Shown: piece after piece, positions 1 to 8,342 of the stretch
Position numbering within the stretch: the first letter of the stretch is position 1
How the letters are laid out: each line of letters starts with the position of its first letter
NCBI GenBank assembly: GCA_047975025.1
Contig: JBKECY010000018.1
Location: 19,155 to 83,154, forward strand
Length of the DNA stretch: 64,000 nt
Direction of reading: 5' to 3'
Source: JBKECY01 sp047975025
GTDB lineage: Bacteria; Bacillota; Clostridia; Lachnospirales; Lachnospiraceae
Made by a program: the position numbers and the translations under genes
Notes under the pieces: generated by a model
The model's database searches: none
What the model was told of the DNA's origin: nothing
The model's input: only the letters and a program-made list of their open reading frames with translations

Positions 1-692
1 TTCTTACTGATGTCAATGAAGCTTTTGACAAAATTGCAGCAGACAAAGAGATTTACTGTGTTATTTTGAAAGGAGCCGGTGAAAAAGCGTTTATCGGAGG
101 TGCCGATATCAAAGAAATGAAAGACTTTGATTTTCAGACAGCCAAAGAATATTCGGTCTTTGGAAGCATGGTACTGAACAAAATTCACGAATGCAGATGT
201 CCGGTCATTGCACAGATTCAGGGGTATTGTCTGGGAGGCGGACTCGAAGTGGCGATTGCGTGCGATATTCGTATTGCATCGGATAATTCGAAATTCTCGC
301 AGCCGGAAGTATCCTTAGGAATTATGACGGGAACAGGGGGCTCACAGCGTCTGCAGAAGCTGATTGGCGAAGGTAAAGCAAAAGAATTGCTGCTGGTAGG
401 AAATACGATTGATGCACAGGAGGCCTATAAGATTGGTCTTCTTAATCACGTTGTTACCATAGCAGAACTTCCTGAGACGGTCTTAAAAATGGCACAGAAG
501 ATAGCCAGAAATGCACCTATTGCAGTGGCAACCATGAAGCGGGCAATGAATGTAGCTGCGGAAACAGATTATAAGACGGGAAATGAGCATGTAAATCTTT
601 CATTTGGTTCTTTGTTTACGACACAGGATGCGCACGATGCGCTTAGTGCATTTGTAAACAAAGAAAAACTGGAAGGATTTCATAATAGATAA
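1..692 (+). CDS. Enoyl-CoA hydratase/isomerase (crotonase family), 5' truncated by window edge
   Basis: The reading frame is open from position 3, so the start lies upstream of the window; a TTG at 66 is internal, because the residues before it (LTDVNEAFDKIAADKEIY) are normal crotonase sequence. The family signatures are present: GGADIKEM for the oxyanion/CoA pocket, GGGLEVAIACDI with the first catalytic-type Glu, and PEVSLGIMTGTGGSQRL with the second Glu. Both acids suggest a hydratase, for example 3-hydroxybutyryl-CoA to crotonyl-CoA, rather than an isomerase; that assignment is inference. The 4-hydroxybutyrate dehydrogenase gene follows 44 bp downstream, which fits C4 acyl-CoA metabolism in the cytoplasm. 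Confidence 0.9.
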   Translation, partial: LTDVNEAFDKIAADKEIYCVILKGAGEKAFIGGADIKEMKDFDFQTAKEYSVFGSMVLNKIHECRCPVIAQIQGYCLGGGLEVAIACDIRIASDNSKFSQPEVSLGIMTGTGGSQRLQKLIGEGKAKELLLVGNTIDAQEAYKIGLLNHVVTIAELPETVLKMAQKIARNAPIAVATMKRAMNVAAETDYKTGNEHVNLSFGSLFTTQDAHDALSAFVNKEKLEGFHNR

Positions 693-736
693 GCAGGTTT
701 TGATAGGTTGTCCGTATCGGACGGTTAGGAGGCATT

Positions 737-1858
737 ATGCTACAATTATTATTAAAGACTGAGGTTCATAAATTTGATACGTTTGATTTGTTTGCAAAAG
801 AATTCAATATAGGAAAGGGCGATTTGCTCTTTACAAATGAGTTTCTGTATACACCTAAGATGAAGCCGCTTGATTTGGAATGTGACGTATACTTTCAGGA
901 AAAATATGGTACGACAGAACCCACAGATGTAATGGTCAATTCCATTCTTTCTGATTTGAAGGATAAAGATTACAAGAGAATTATCGCCATAGGCGGAGGT
1001 TCCGTAGTTGATATTGCAAAATGGCTGGCTTCGGAAGTACCCGATGATATTGCAGAAGCTTACGTAGGTGATTTTAAGCCAAAACATATCAAAGAGCTGG
1101 TCATCGTTCCGACAACATGCGGTACAGGCAGTGAGGTAACGAATATTGCCATGCTGTATCTGACCAAGACCAAGACAAAAAAAGGATGTGCGAATGATGA
1201 ATTATTCGCAGACTATGCAGTCCTGATTCCGGATCTGGTTAAAAGCCTGCCATATGAGCCGTTTATGTTTAGTGCCATTGATGCCCTGATTCACGCGGTA
1301 GAAAGCTATGTGGGACGCCGTCACACAGATATTTCCCATATGTTCGGCAGAAGAGCCATTGAACTCTTGATGAACGGATTTTACGAGATGGAGAAGCAGG
1401 GACCGGAGTGGCGTATTGATCACATCGAAGACTTTGTATTAGGAAGTAACTATGCAGGAATCGCTTTTGGAACTGCCGGATGTAATGCGGTACATGCAAT
1501 GAGCTTCCCCTTAGGCGGTATGTTCAAGGTGGCTCATGGCGAATCCAACTACGCACTCTTTACAACGGTTATGAAATATTACTACAAACAGAATCCGGAT
1601 GGCGTCATCAAAGACATCAATGCTGTTTTGTCCGATATTCTTGGATGTAGCTGTGAAGGTGTGGAAGTATATGACCGACTGGAAGATACACTTAGCGCTC
1701 TTATCAAGAGAAAGCCACTGCGTGAGTATGGTGTTACAGAAGAAATCTGCGGTCAGATGGCAAAACTGGTAATTGAGCAGCAGCAAAGACTGATGACGAA
1801 CACCTATGTACCAATGGATGAAGAAACTGTAAGGAATTTATACTTGGAAGTTCTGTAA
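737..1858 (+). CDS. 4hbD: 4-hydroxybutyrate dehydrogenase (iron-containing alcohol dehydrogenase family)
   Basis: This 373-residue protein has the length and sequence pattern of the Clostridium kluyveri 4-hydroxybutyrate dehydrogenase, which interconverts succinate semialdehyde and 4-hydroxybutyrate with NAD. Visible motifs are the nucleotide-binding AIGGGSVVDIAK, the PTTCGTGSEVT segment, and the metal-binding Asp/His set in SAIDALIHAVESY and HAMSFPLGGMFKVAHGE. The ATG at 737 follows the Shine-Dalgarno GGAGG at 728-732 (TTAGGAGGCATT) with a short spacer. It sits between a crotonase and iolD. In that context its substrate might be another C4 semialdehyde derived from inositol; that alternative is inference only. 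Confidence 0.88.
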   Translation: MLQLLLKTEVHKFDTFDLFAKEFNIGKGDLLFTNEFLYTPKMKPLDLECDVYFQEKYGTTEPTDVMVNSILSDLKDKDYKRIIAIGGGSVVDIAKWLASEVPDDIAEAYVGDFKPKHIKELVIVPTTCGTGSEVTNIAMLYLTKTKTKKGCANDELFADYAVLIPDLVKSLPYEPFMFSAIDALIHAVESYVGRRHTDISHMFGRRAIELLMNGFYEMEKQGPEWRIDHIEDFVLGSNYAGIAFGTAGCNAVHAMSFPLGGMFKVAHGESNYALFTTVMKYYYKQNPDGVIKDINAVLSDILGCSCEGVEVYDRLEDTLSALIKRKPLREYGVTEEICGQMAKLVIEQQQRLMTNTYVPMDEETVRNLYLEVL

Positions 1859-1963
1859 AAATTCTCAACATATACAAATATACTTGGAAAATGTTGATTA
1901 AGTATTGTAATGCAGCTAGAAATGTTGTAAAATAATACCAAGAATTGATAAGAAGTTTACCAA

Positions 1964-2008
1964 AAGTTCCTCCTGTAATCTCGATTGCGAGGATTACAGG
2001 AGGAACTT
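1964..2008 (+). repeat. Perfect 17-bp inverted repeat (hairpin) between 4hbD and iolD
   Basis: The arms 1964-1980 (AAGTTCCTCCTGTAATC) and 1992-2008 are exact reverse complements separated by 11 nt. No U-tract follows on the + strand (AGCCTTATC), so it is not a classical terminator in the direction of the genes. The left arm carries an anti-Shine-Dalgarno-like CCTCC and the right arm GGAGG. It could be an RNA processing/stability element, an attenuator, or a dispersed palindrome. Confidence 0.75.
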
Positions 2009-2071
2009 AGCCTTATCAAGGGATAATCTGCGTTTGCAGGATACAGTAGAAAACCAGTAAGGAGAAGAAAT

Positions 2072-4000
2072 ATGTCGAAAACAAGAATGACAACAGCACA
2101 GGCACTGATTAAATTTTTAGACCAGCAGTATGTTTCATTTGATGGTGTGGAAACGAAGTTCGTAGAAGGGATCTTTACGATTTTCGGACATGGTATTGCG
2201 GTTGGATTAGGGCAGGCGCTGGATGAAGATCCGGGAAGCCTGAAGATATTTCAAGGAAGAAATGAGCAGGGTATGTGCCATACGGCGACTGCCTTTGCAA
2301 AACAGAACAGACGCAGGAAAATCATTCCTTGTTCTTCCTCAGTAGGTCCGGGTTCAGCGAATATGCTGACAGCAGCAGCAACGGCTACTGTGAACAATAT
2401 TCCACTTCTGTTGTTCCCCGCAGACACATTTGCTTCCAGACAGCCGGATCCGGTTCTGCAGCAGCTGGAACAAAGTGCAAGTCTGGCAGTTACAACAAAT
2501 GATGCGTTTAAACCATTGTGTAAATACTGGGATCGCGTATCCAGACCAGAGCAGTTAATGACAGCCATGATCAATGCCATGCGTGTGCTGACCGATGTGG
2601 CAGAGACCGGGGCTGTATGTATCTCGATTCATCAGGATGTAGAAGGAGAATCTTATGATTATCCGGATTATTTCTTCGAGAAGCGTGTACACAGAATCAC
2701 CAGACCACTGGCAGTAGCCGAAGAAATTGAGGATGTTGCTGAAGTCATCGCCCAGGCTAAAAAACCATTGATCGTAGTGGGCGGCGGTGTGAAATACTCA
2801 GATGCCGGAGAAACCGTAGAAAAATTCTGCGAAGACTTTAACATTCCGTTTGGTGAGAGCCAGGCAGGAAAAAGTGCATGCCTTTCCAGTCATCCATACT
2901 GTCTGGGCGGTATTGGTGTTACAGGAACTCTTGCTTCCAATACTATTGCGAATGAGGCAGATGTCATCATTGCCATCGGTACACGTCTGTCAGATTTTAC
3001 GACCGGTTCCAAGAGACAGTTCAAGAATCCGGATGTAAAAATCGTTACAATTAATGCAAGCCGCTTCCATGCATATAAAATGGATGCAGTGAAAGCAGTG
3101 GGCGATGCGAAAGTGACACTGGAAGCACTGAGCCTGAAATTAAAGGAAAAAGGATACAAATCTTCTTATACAACTCAGATTCAGGAGGCCAAGGCAGCCT
3201 GGGATGCAGAGATGGAGAAGCTGGCGACCTATATGTATGATGATAATTTCGAGCCTATTATTAAGGCACGTGATTTGCGTACAATTCCGGAATTTGTTGA
3301 GCTGACGCAGGGTGTAATCACACAGACGGCGGCAATCTGTGCAGTTAGAAAAGTGATTGATCCAAATGCGAATATCATTACAGCCGGAGGAAGCCTGCCA
3401 AGCTGCCTGCAGAGAATCTGGACGACCGACAAGCGTGACGGTTATCATGCAGAATACGGTTATTCCTGCATGGGATATGAAGTAGCCGCCTCCCTGGGTG
3501 TCAGACTTGCCCAGCCGGAGGATGAAGTGTATGCGTTCATTGGAGATGCGAGTTTCCAGATGCTGCATAGTGAGATTATGACGATTATGCAGGAGAAGCA
3601 GAAAGTAAATCTACTGATTTTTGATAACTGTGGATTTGGTTGTATCAACAATCTGGAGATGACGCATGGTATGGGCAGCATGGCCACTGAATTCCGTTAC
3701 AGAGATGAGAATAATGAAATCAAGGGCGACCTGATTCCGGTAGATTATGCCAAGATCGGTGAGGGATACGGCCTTAAGACATACACAGTCAAGACAATTG
3801 AAGAGCTGGAAGCTGCGTTGGAAGATTCCAAGAAGCAGACAGTTGCGACCTTGTTCGACGTAAAAGTACTTCCCAAGACCATGACCGACGGTTATGAGTC
3901 ATGGTGGAATGTCGGAATTGCCACAACGGCCAAGAAAGAAAGTGTGCAGGAAGCCTGCAAACGAGTGATGCAGGGACGTGAGGAAGCAAGAAAATACTAG
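2072..4000 (+). CDS. iolD: 3D-(3,5/4)-trihydroxycyclohexane-1,2-dione hydrolase (IolD)
   Basis: A thiamine-diphosphate enzyme of the acetohydroxyacid-synthase superfamily, 642 residues, the normal IolD length. It opens the ring of trihydroxycyclohexane-dione to 5-deoxy-D-glucuronate in myo-inositol catabolism. The N-terminal Pyr domain shows FQGRNEQGMCHTATAFAKQ with the cofactor-activating Glu, then PCSSSVGPGSANMLTAAATA; the central domain shows KKPLIVVGGGVKYS; the C-terminal PP domain carries AFIGDASFQMLHSE as the GDx...N metal/ThDP motif. The ATG is preceded by AAGGAGAAGAAAT. iolB follows 131 bp later, with a hairpin in the gap. Confidence 0.95.
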   Translation: MSKTRMTTAQALIKFLDQQYVSFDGVETKFVEGIFTIFGHGIAVGLGQALDEDPGSLKIFQGRNEQGMCHTATAFAKQNRRRKIIPCSSSVGPGSANMLTAAATATVNNIPLLLFPADTFASRQPDPVLQQLEQSASLAVTTNDAFKPLCKYWDRVSRPEQLMTAMINAMRVLTDVAETGAVCISIHQDVEGESYDYPDYFFEKRVHRITRPLAVAEEIEDVAEVIAQAKKPLIVVGGGVKYSDAGETVEKFCEDFNIPFGESQAGKSACLSSHPYCLGGIGVTGTLASNTIANEADVIIAIGTRLSDFTTGSKRQFKNPDVKIVTINASRFHAYKMDAVKAVGDAKVTLEALSLKLKEKGYKSSYTTQIQEAKAAWDAEMEKLATYMYDDNFEPIIKARDLRTIPEFVELTQGVITQTAAICAVRKVIDPNANIITAGGSLPSCLQRIWTTDKRDGYHAEYGYSCMGYEVAASLGVRLAQPEDEVYAFIGDASFQMLHSEIMTIMQEKQKVNLLIFDNCGFGCINNLEMTHGMGSMATEFRYRDENNEIKGDLIPVDYAKIGEGYGLKTYTVKTIEELEAALEDSKKQTVATLFDVKVLPKTMTDGYESWWNVGIATTAKKESVQEACKRVMQGREEARKY

Positions 4001-4008
4001 TTGATGCG

Positions 4009-4051
4009 GTGCACGGGTCATGTGAGCGAATCGCGTACATGACACGTGCAC
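4009..4051 (+). repeat. Long imperfect inverted repeat between iolD and iolB
   Basis: GTGCACGGGTCATGT (from 4009) pairs with ACATGACACGTGCAC (to 4051) with a single mismatch, around a 13-nt centre. No T-tract follows. It is the second strong hairpin in this operon, so it may adjust transcript stability or relative expression; it could also be a dispersed palindromic element. Confidence 0.7.
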
Positions 4052-4131
4052 ATTTATGCGCATTATGTGTGAGGTAGTAATGTAAACACTGTTATTTCAG
4101 TAGATGAGAGATTAAGAAAGGGGCAAGAACC

Positions 4132-4914
4132 ATGGAAGAAAAAGTATTTGGTTATCCGGAATTTGACGAGTCAGGCGAATGTATCTGTACGACATATGAC
4201 AATGCTTACAGAAGCCAGCTTATGGACATCCGCGTGTACCAGATGAAGGCAGGAGAGACGAGAACCTTTTTAAAAGAAAAGGAGGAGATGGCGCTGCTGC
4301 TGTTCAACGGAACAATTACACTGAAATGGGATGCCGGAGAGAAGCAGGTCAGCAGAAAAGACGTCTTTACAGATGGACTTTGGGCGCTGCATGTATGCCG
4401 TAATATTGAAATGGTGGTAACAGCGGATGCCGATTCGGAATTTATTCTGCAGGCCACGTATAACGACAGAGAATTCCCCAGCAGACTTTACAGTGCACAA
4501 GACGCGCCTTGGGGCGTAGTAGGAGAAGGGAAATTCGGAGGTAATGCGGTCAGAAAAGTCAACACCATTTTTGACTATAATACAGCACCGTATTCCAACA
4601 TGGTACTAGGTGAAATCATGAATGACCGAGGCAACTGGTCCGGTTACATACCGCACAGCCATCCGCAGCCGGAGACCTATTATTTCATGTTCGACCGTCC
4701 GGAAGGATTTGGTGCCAGCTTTGTCGGCGATGATGTATACAAAATCAAGCACAGAAGTTTTTCGGCAATCACACCTAATGAGACACATCCGCAGGCCTGT
4801 GCACCCGGATATCTGATGTACACTGTCTGGCTGATTCGCCATTTGGATGGCAATCCCTGGACAGACCGTATTGACGATCCTGATTATACATGGCTTTACG
4901 ATGCGAAATTCTAA
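4132..4914 (+). CDS. iolB: 5-deoxy-glucuronate isomerase (IolB)
   Basis: A 260-residue bicupin that converts 5-deoxy-D-glucuronate to 2-deoxy-5-keto-D-gluconate, directly downstream of IolD in the inositol pathway. The C-terminal cupin shows the IolB hallmark PHSHPQPETYYFMFDRPEGF, with the His/His/Glu metal ligands, followed by HPQACAPGYLMYTVWLIRHL. The ATG at 4132 follows AAAGGGGCAAGAACC. The gene ends 17 bp before the start of the PGK-like gene, whose ribosome binding site lies in that gap, so the genes are probably co-transcribed. Confidence 0.95.
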   Translation: MEEKVFGYPEFDESGECICTTYDNAYRSQLMDIRVYQMKAGETRTFLKEKEEMALLLFNGTITLKWDAGEKQVSRKDVFTDGLWALHVCRNIEMVVTADADSEFILQATYNDREFPSRLYSAQDAPWGVVGEGKFGGNAVRKVNTIFDYNTAPYSNMVLGEIMNDRGNWSGYIPHSHPQPETYYFMFDRPEGFGASFVGDDVYKIKHRSFSAITPNETHPQACAPGYLMYTVWLIRHLDGNPWTDRIDDPDYTWLYDAKF

Positions 4915-4931
4915 TTGAGGAGGATAATAGG

Positions 4932-6191
4932 ATGCAATTTGGAATTAACACCCTGGATGATGTTAATGTTCAGAATAAGACGGTGCTGTGCAGGATTGAT
5001 ATCAATCAGCCGGTTGATAAAGAAAAAAATCAGTTGAAGAGTACGAACCGTATTGAAGCATGTATCCCAACGTTGAAGGAGCTGCTGGATAAAAAAGCCA
5101 AGCTGGTTTTATTGGCGCACCAGGGCAGTGATATTGAATACAAGAATTTTTATACGACATATCCTCACTCGATTGTCTTGAGCAGACTGCTGGGACAGGA
5201 AGTGAAATTCATCGAGGATGTCTGCGGACCGGCGGCGCTTGAAACAATCAAAAATCTGCAGCCGGGTGAGGTGCTGCTGCTTGATAACGTGCGTTTCGTA
5301 TCGGAAGAACAGACACTGTTTGAAGTAAAGCTCAATCTGACACACGAGGAACAGGCGAAGACTTTGTTAGTTCGCAAGCTTGCGCCGCTGGCAGATGTAT
5401 ATGCATGTGATGCATTTGCGGCAGCACACCGGGACCAGCCGTCCCTATGCGGTTTCGAACAGCTGCTGCCAAGTGCGATGGGACGTCTTTTTGAAAAAGA
5501 ATATTGTGTCATTTCTGAACTGATGGAAGCACCGAAGCGTCCCTGTACCTTTGTCTTGGGCGGGGCCAAAGTATCAGATGCATTCCTGATGATGGATTCT
5601 GTGCTGCGTCAGGCAGTAGCGGACAAAGTGATTGTAGGTGGTCTGGTAGGTAACATAGTACTTGCGGCAGCAGGCTACGATATTGGAGAAGGAAGTCTTG
5701 CCTTTATCAAAAAGGCGAATTATGAAACCTACATTGATGCTGCCAAAATTATTTATGAAAAGTACAAAGATCATATCGTACTTCCCACAGATCTTGCCTG
5801 GGTCGAAAATGGGGTGAGAGTTGAGGGGAAATTAGGTGAAGTGGCAGCAGATGCGACCTGTGTTGATATTGGACACGACAGCAGTGCACTTTTTGCAAAT
5901 GTTATTATGGAATCCCAGACGGTATTTGTAAATGGTCCCATGGGCATCTTCGAGCAGGATATAACGGAATATGGAACCAAGACTATATGGGCTGCCCTCG
6001 GAGAAACACAGGCAACGACAGTCGTTGGTGGAGGTGATAGTATCACAGCCACTGAGAAATATGAACTTAAAGAACAAATCAGTTACATCTGTACCGGCGG
6101 AGGTGCGCTGATTCGATTCCTGACAGGTGATGAACTGCCGGTTATCAAAGCGCTGCGTCATGCCACGAAAAAATTTGGAACAGGAGAATAG
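4932..6191 (+). CDS. Phosphoglycerate-kinase family protein, archaeal-type
   Basis: A 419-residue PGK homologue. Start chosen at ATG 4932 after GAGGAGGATAATAG; an earlier in-frame ATG at 4890 overlaps iolB and lacks a ribosome binding site. PGK signatures remain: CRIDINQPV (RVDFNVP equivalent), LLDNVRF, FVLGGAKVSD, FVNGPMGIFE, VVGGGDS and ICTGGGA. The segments LLAHQGSD, RKLAPLADVYACDAFAAAH and QPSLCGFEQLLPSAMGRLFEKE match the archaeal PGK style better than the bacterial one (SHLGRPKG). It is encoded within an inositol operon and is therefore probably not the housekeeping glycolytic enzyme. Its reaction should be phosphoryl transfer between ATP and a carboxyl or acyl phosphate; the substrate is unknown. 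Confidence 0.85.
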   Translation: MQFGINTLDDVNVQNKTVLCRIDINQPVDKEKNQLKSTNRIEACIPTLKELLDKKAKLVLLAHQGSDIEYKNFYTTYPHSIVLSRLLGQEVKFIEDVCGPAALETIKNLQPGEVLLLDNVRFVSEEQTLFEVKLNLTHEEQAKTLLVRKLAPLADVYACDAFAAAHRDQPSLCGFEQLLPSAMGRLFEKEYCVISELMEAPKRPCTFVLGGAKVSDAFLMMDSVLRQAVADKVIVGGLVGNIVLAAAGYDIGEGSLAFIKKANYETYIDAAKIIYEKYKDHIVLPTDLAWVENGVRVEGKLGEVAADATCVDIGHDSSALFANVIMESQTVFVNGPMGIFEQDITEYGTKTIWAALGETQATTVVGGGDSITATEKYELKEQISYICTGGGALIRFLTGDELPVIKALRHATKKFGTGE

Positions 6192-6194
6192 CCT

Positions 6195-7442
6195 ATGAAG
6201 CTGTCTTTTGGTTTTGGAACAACAGTACAAGAAGCTGAAGTAGCCGATAAAAATGTGATGGGAGTGCTGCATGCCAATGAGGTCAATGTGGCGCGAACAG
6301 GCGAAGCTGAGGTGCAATATGCATTGCGAAATCCGATTGGTTGTGGTACACTGTCAACGGTTGTAAAACCGGGTGAAAAGATTGCCATTATCACGAGTGA
6401 TATCACCCGTCCGCTGCCATCCTATGTCATTTTGCCCTCTCTTTTAGATGAATTATATGAAGCCGGGATACAAAAAGAAGACATTACCATTGTCTTTGGT
6501 CTGGGCAGTCACAGAAAACATACAAAAGAGGAAATGACGAAACTTGTCGGAGAAAGAGCCTTCAGTGAAGTTGCCTGTGTGGATAGTGAACCATCGGATT
6601 GTATCAAGATGGGAGTCACATCCAGCGGTACAGTGGTTGACATAACACGCTCTGTGGCTTCGGCTGACAGACGGATCTGTCTTGGAAATATTGAGTATCA
6701 CTATTTTGCAGGATATAGCGGAGGGGCGAAAGCGATTATGCCGGGAGTTTCTAACCGGGCAGCGATTCAGTCGAACCATAGTATGATGGTTCGTCCGGAA
6801 GCCTGTGCCGGTAAGCTGGATGGAAATCCAATCCGCATAGATATAGAGGAAGCAGGTGAAATCTGTGGTATCGACTTTATTGTCAATGTTGTACTTGACG
6901 AGCACAAGAAAGTCATTAAAGCCGTAGCAGGTGACTGCGTACTGGCACACAGGGAAGGCTGTGCTTTTCTGGATACACTATATCGTAAGGAACTGCCCGA
7001 AAGAGCAGACATAGTCATAGTATCACAAGGCGGAGCGCCTAAGGATCTGAATCTGTATCAGACTCAGAAAGCTTTGGATAACGCCAAACATGCGATTAAA
7101 GACGGGGGGATTATCATTTTGGTAGGCTCTTGTATAGAAGGTCTGGGTGAAGAGACTTTCGAAGAGTGGATGACACAGTCACCGTCGCCTGCTTCCATGG
7201 TAGAACGAATCAAGGTGGATTTCCAGCTTGGCGGCCATAAAGCGGCAGCAATCGCAATGGTATTAGAACACGCACAGATTTATCTTGTCTCTGATTTGGA
7301 AGATGAATTTGTCCGGGATATATTTTTACAACCAATGCCGAGCGTGCAAAAAGCGCTGGATGAAGCTTTTGCACAGTTAGGAGATGAGGCAACAGTGCTG
7401 GCAATGCCCTTTGGCGGCTCTACACTGCCCCATGTTTCCTGA
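6195..7442 (+). CDS. LarA-type nickel-dependent racemase family protein
   Basis: A 415-residue protein of the lactate racemase (LarA) family, whose characterised members use a nickel-pincer nucleotide (NPN) to racemise or epimerise alpha-hydroxy acids. Likely equivalents of the LarA catalytic residues are visible: Arg72 in SDITRP, His106 in GLGSHRKHTKEE, His169 and Lys179 in YHYFAGYSGGAKAIMPGV, and His195 in QSNHSMM. The gene begins 3 bp after the PGK-like gene stops, so the two are translationally linked. The cofactor genes larB, larC and larE are not in the window. Substrate unknown; a hydroxy acid of the inositol route is an inference. Confidence 0.82.
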   Translation: MKLSFGFGTTVQEAEVADKNVMGVLHANEVNVARTGEAEVQYALRNPIGCGTLSTVVKPGEKIAIITSDITRPLPSYVILPSLLDELYEAGIQKEDITIVFGLGSHRKHTKEEMTKLVGERAFSEVACVDSEPSDCIKMGVTSSGTVVDITRSVASADRRICLGNIEYHYFAGYSGGAKAIMPGVSNRAAIQSNHSMMVRPEACAGKLDGNPIRIDIEEAGEICGIDFIVNVVLDEHKKVIKAVAGDCVLAHREGCAFLDTLYRKELPERADIVIVSQGGAPKDLNLYQTQKALDNAKHAIKDGGIIILVGSCIEGLGEETFEEWMTQSPSPASMVERIKVDFQLGGHKAAAIAMVLEHAQIYLVSDLEDEFVRDIFLQPMPSVQKALDEAFAQLGDEATVLAMPFGGSTLPHVS

Positions 7443-7486
7443 AAAAGGCAATCAGTAACTATTGAGTAGAAGATGAGGTGTTAATC

Positions 7487-8329
7487 ATGGATGCAAAACT
7501 AAAAAGAGACATTGAAAAATTTGCTATTCAGATCCGCGTGGGAATTGTCGAGGAGATAGAAGCACGTGGGTTTGGACACATTGGCGGAAGCCTTAGTGTA
7601 GCGGATTTGCTTGCCGTACTTTATGGCACAGAAATGAAATACAATCCGGCTGACCCAAAATGGGCAGACAGAGATAAGCTGGTATGCTCCAAAGGACATG
7701 CCGGTCCGGCAATCTATGCGGCGCTGGGACTCAAAGGCTTTTTCCCATACGAAGAAATCAAGACATTAAATCAGCCGGGAACCAAATTCCCAAGTCACTG
7801 CGACAGAAATAAGACACCTGGAATTGATATGACGACAGGATCTTTGGGACAGGGAACCTCTCTGGCAGCCGGTATGGCATTAGGTGACAGACTCAAAGGC
7901 AGAGACAACAGAGTTTTCCTGATTGTGGGAGACGGTGAGTTGAATGAAGGCCAGACATGGGAAGCATTCATGTTTATGGCTGCCAAGAAAATCAATAACA
8001 TTGTTGTCTTTATAGATGATAACAAGAAACAGCTTGATGGATATACCAAGGATATACTCGATACCGGTGACTTTGCCAAGAAAATGGAAGCGTTTGGTTT
8101 TGATACCCAGAGAATCAATGGCAATGATGTGGAAGCTGTCTATGAGGCAATTCAAAACACGAAGAAAGACGGTGATAAACCGTTCGCCATCGTTATGGAT
8201 ACGCTCAAAGGTAAAGGCATCAAATCTGTTGAAGATACAGTGAGCAACCACAGCATGAATGTACAGCCGCAGTCTTGTGATACCTGGCTTTCTGACTTGC
8301 ATGAAGAGTTGAAAGCTTACGAAGAATAG
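7487..8329 (+). CDS. Transketolase, N-terminal subunit
   Basis: The N-terminal (ThDP/PP-binding) half of a split transketolase, 280 residues. Start taken at ATG 7487, eight bases after GAGG; a GTG at 7478 in the same frame overlaps that Shine-Dalgarno. Motifs: RGFGHIGGSLSVADLLAVLYG, CSKGHAGPAIYAAL, MTTGSLGQG and the ThDP motif VGDGELNEGQTWEA with the later DDNKKQ. Transketolase transfers a two-carbon ketol unit from a ketose to an aldose. The C-terminal subunit gene follows 13 bp downstream. Location in an iol cluster suggests a dedicated, not housekeeping, role. Confidence 0.93.
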   Translation: MDAKLKRDIEKFAIQIRVGIVEEIEARGFGHIGGSLSVADLLAVLYGTEMKYNPADPKWADRDKLVCSKGHAGPAIYAALGLKGFFPYEEIKTLNQPGTKFPSHCDRNKTPGIDMTTGSLGQGTSLAAGMALGDRLKGRDNRVFLIVGDGELNEGQTWEAFMFMAAKKINNIVVFIDDNKKQLDGYTKDILDTGDFAKKMEAFGFDTQRINGNDVEAVYEAIQNTKKDGDKPFAIVMDTLKGKGIKSVEDTVSNHSMNVQPQSCDTWLSDLHEELKAYEE

Positions 8330-8342
8330 GAGGAGAGCATAA

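Noticed and set aside
1964..2008. Hairpin between 4hbD and iolD taken as a rho-independent terminator
   Set aside because: No T-run follows on the + strand, and the next gene lies 64 bp ahead in the same direction.
4890..4931. Upstream start for the PGK-like protein (14 more residues)
   Set aside because: It lies inside iolB and lacks a ribosome binding site; AGGAGG stands before ATG 4932.
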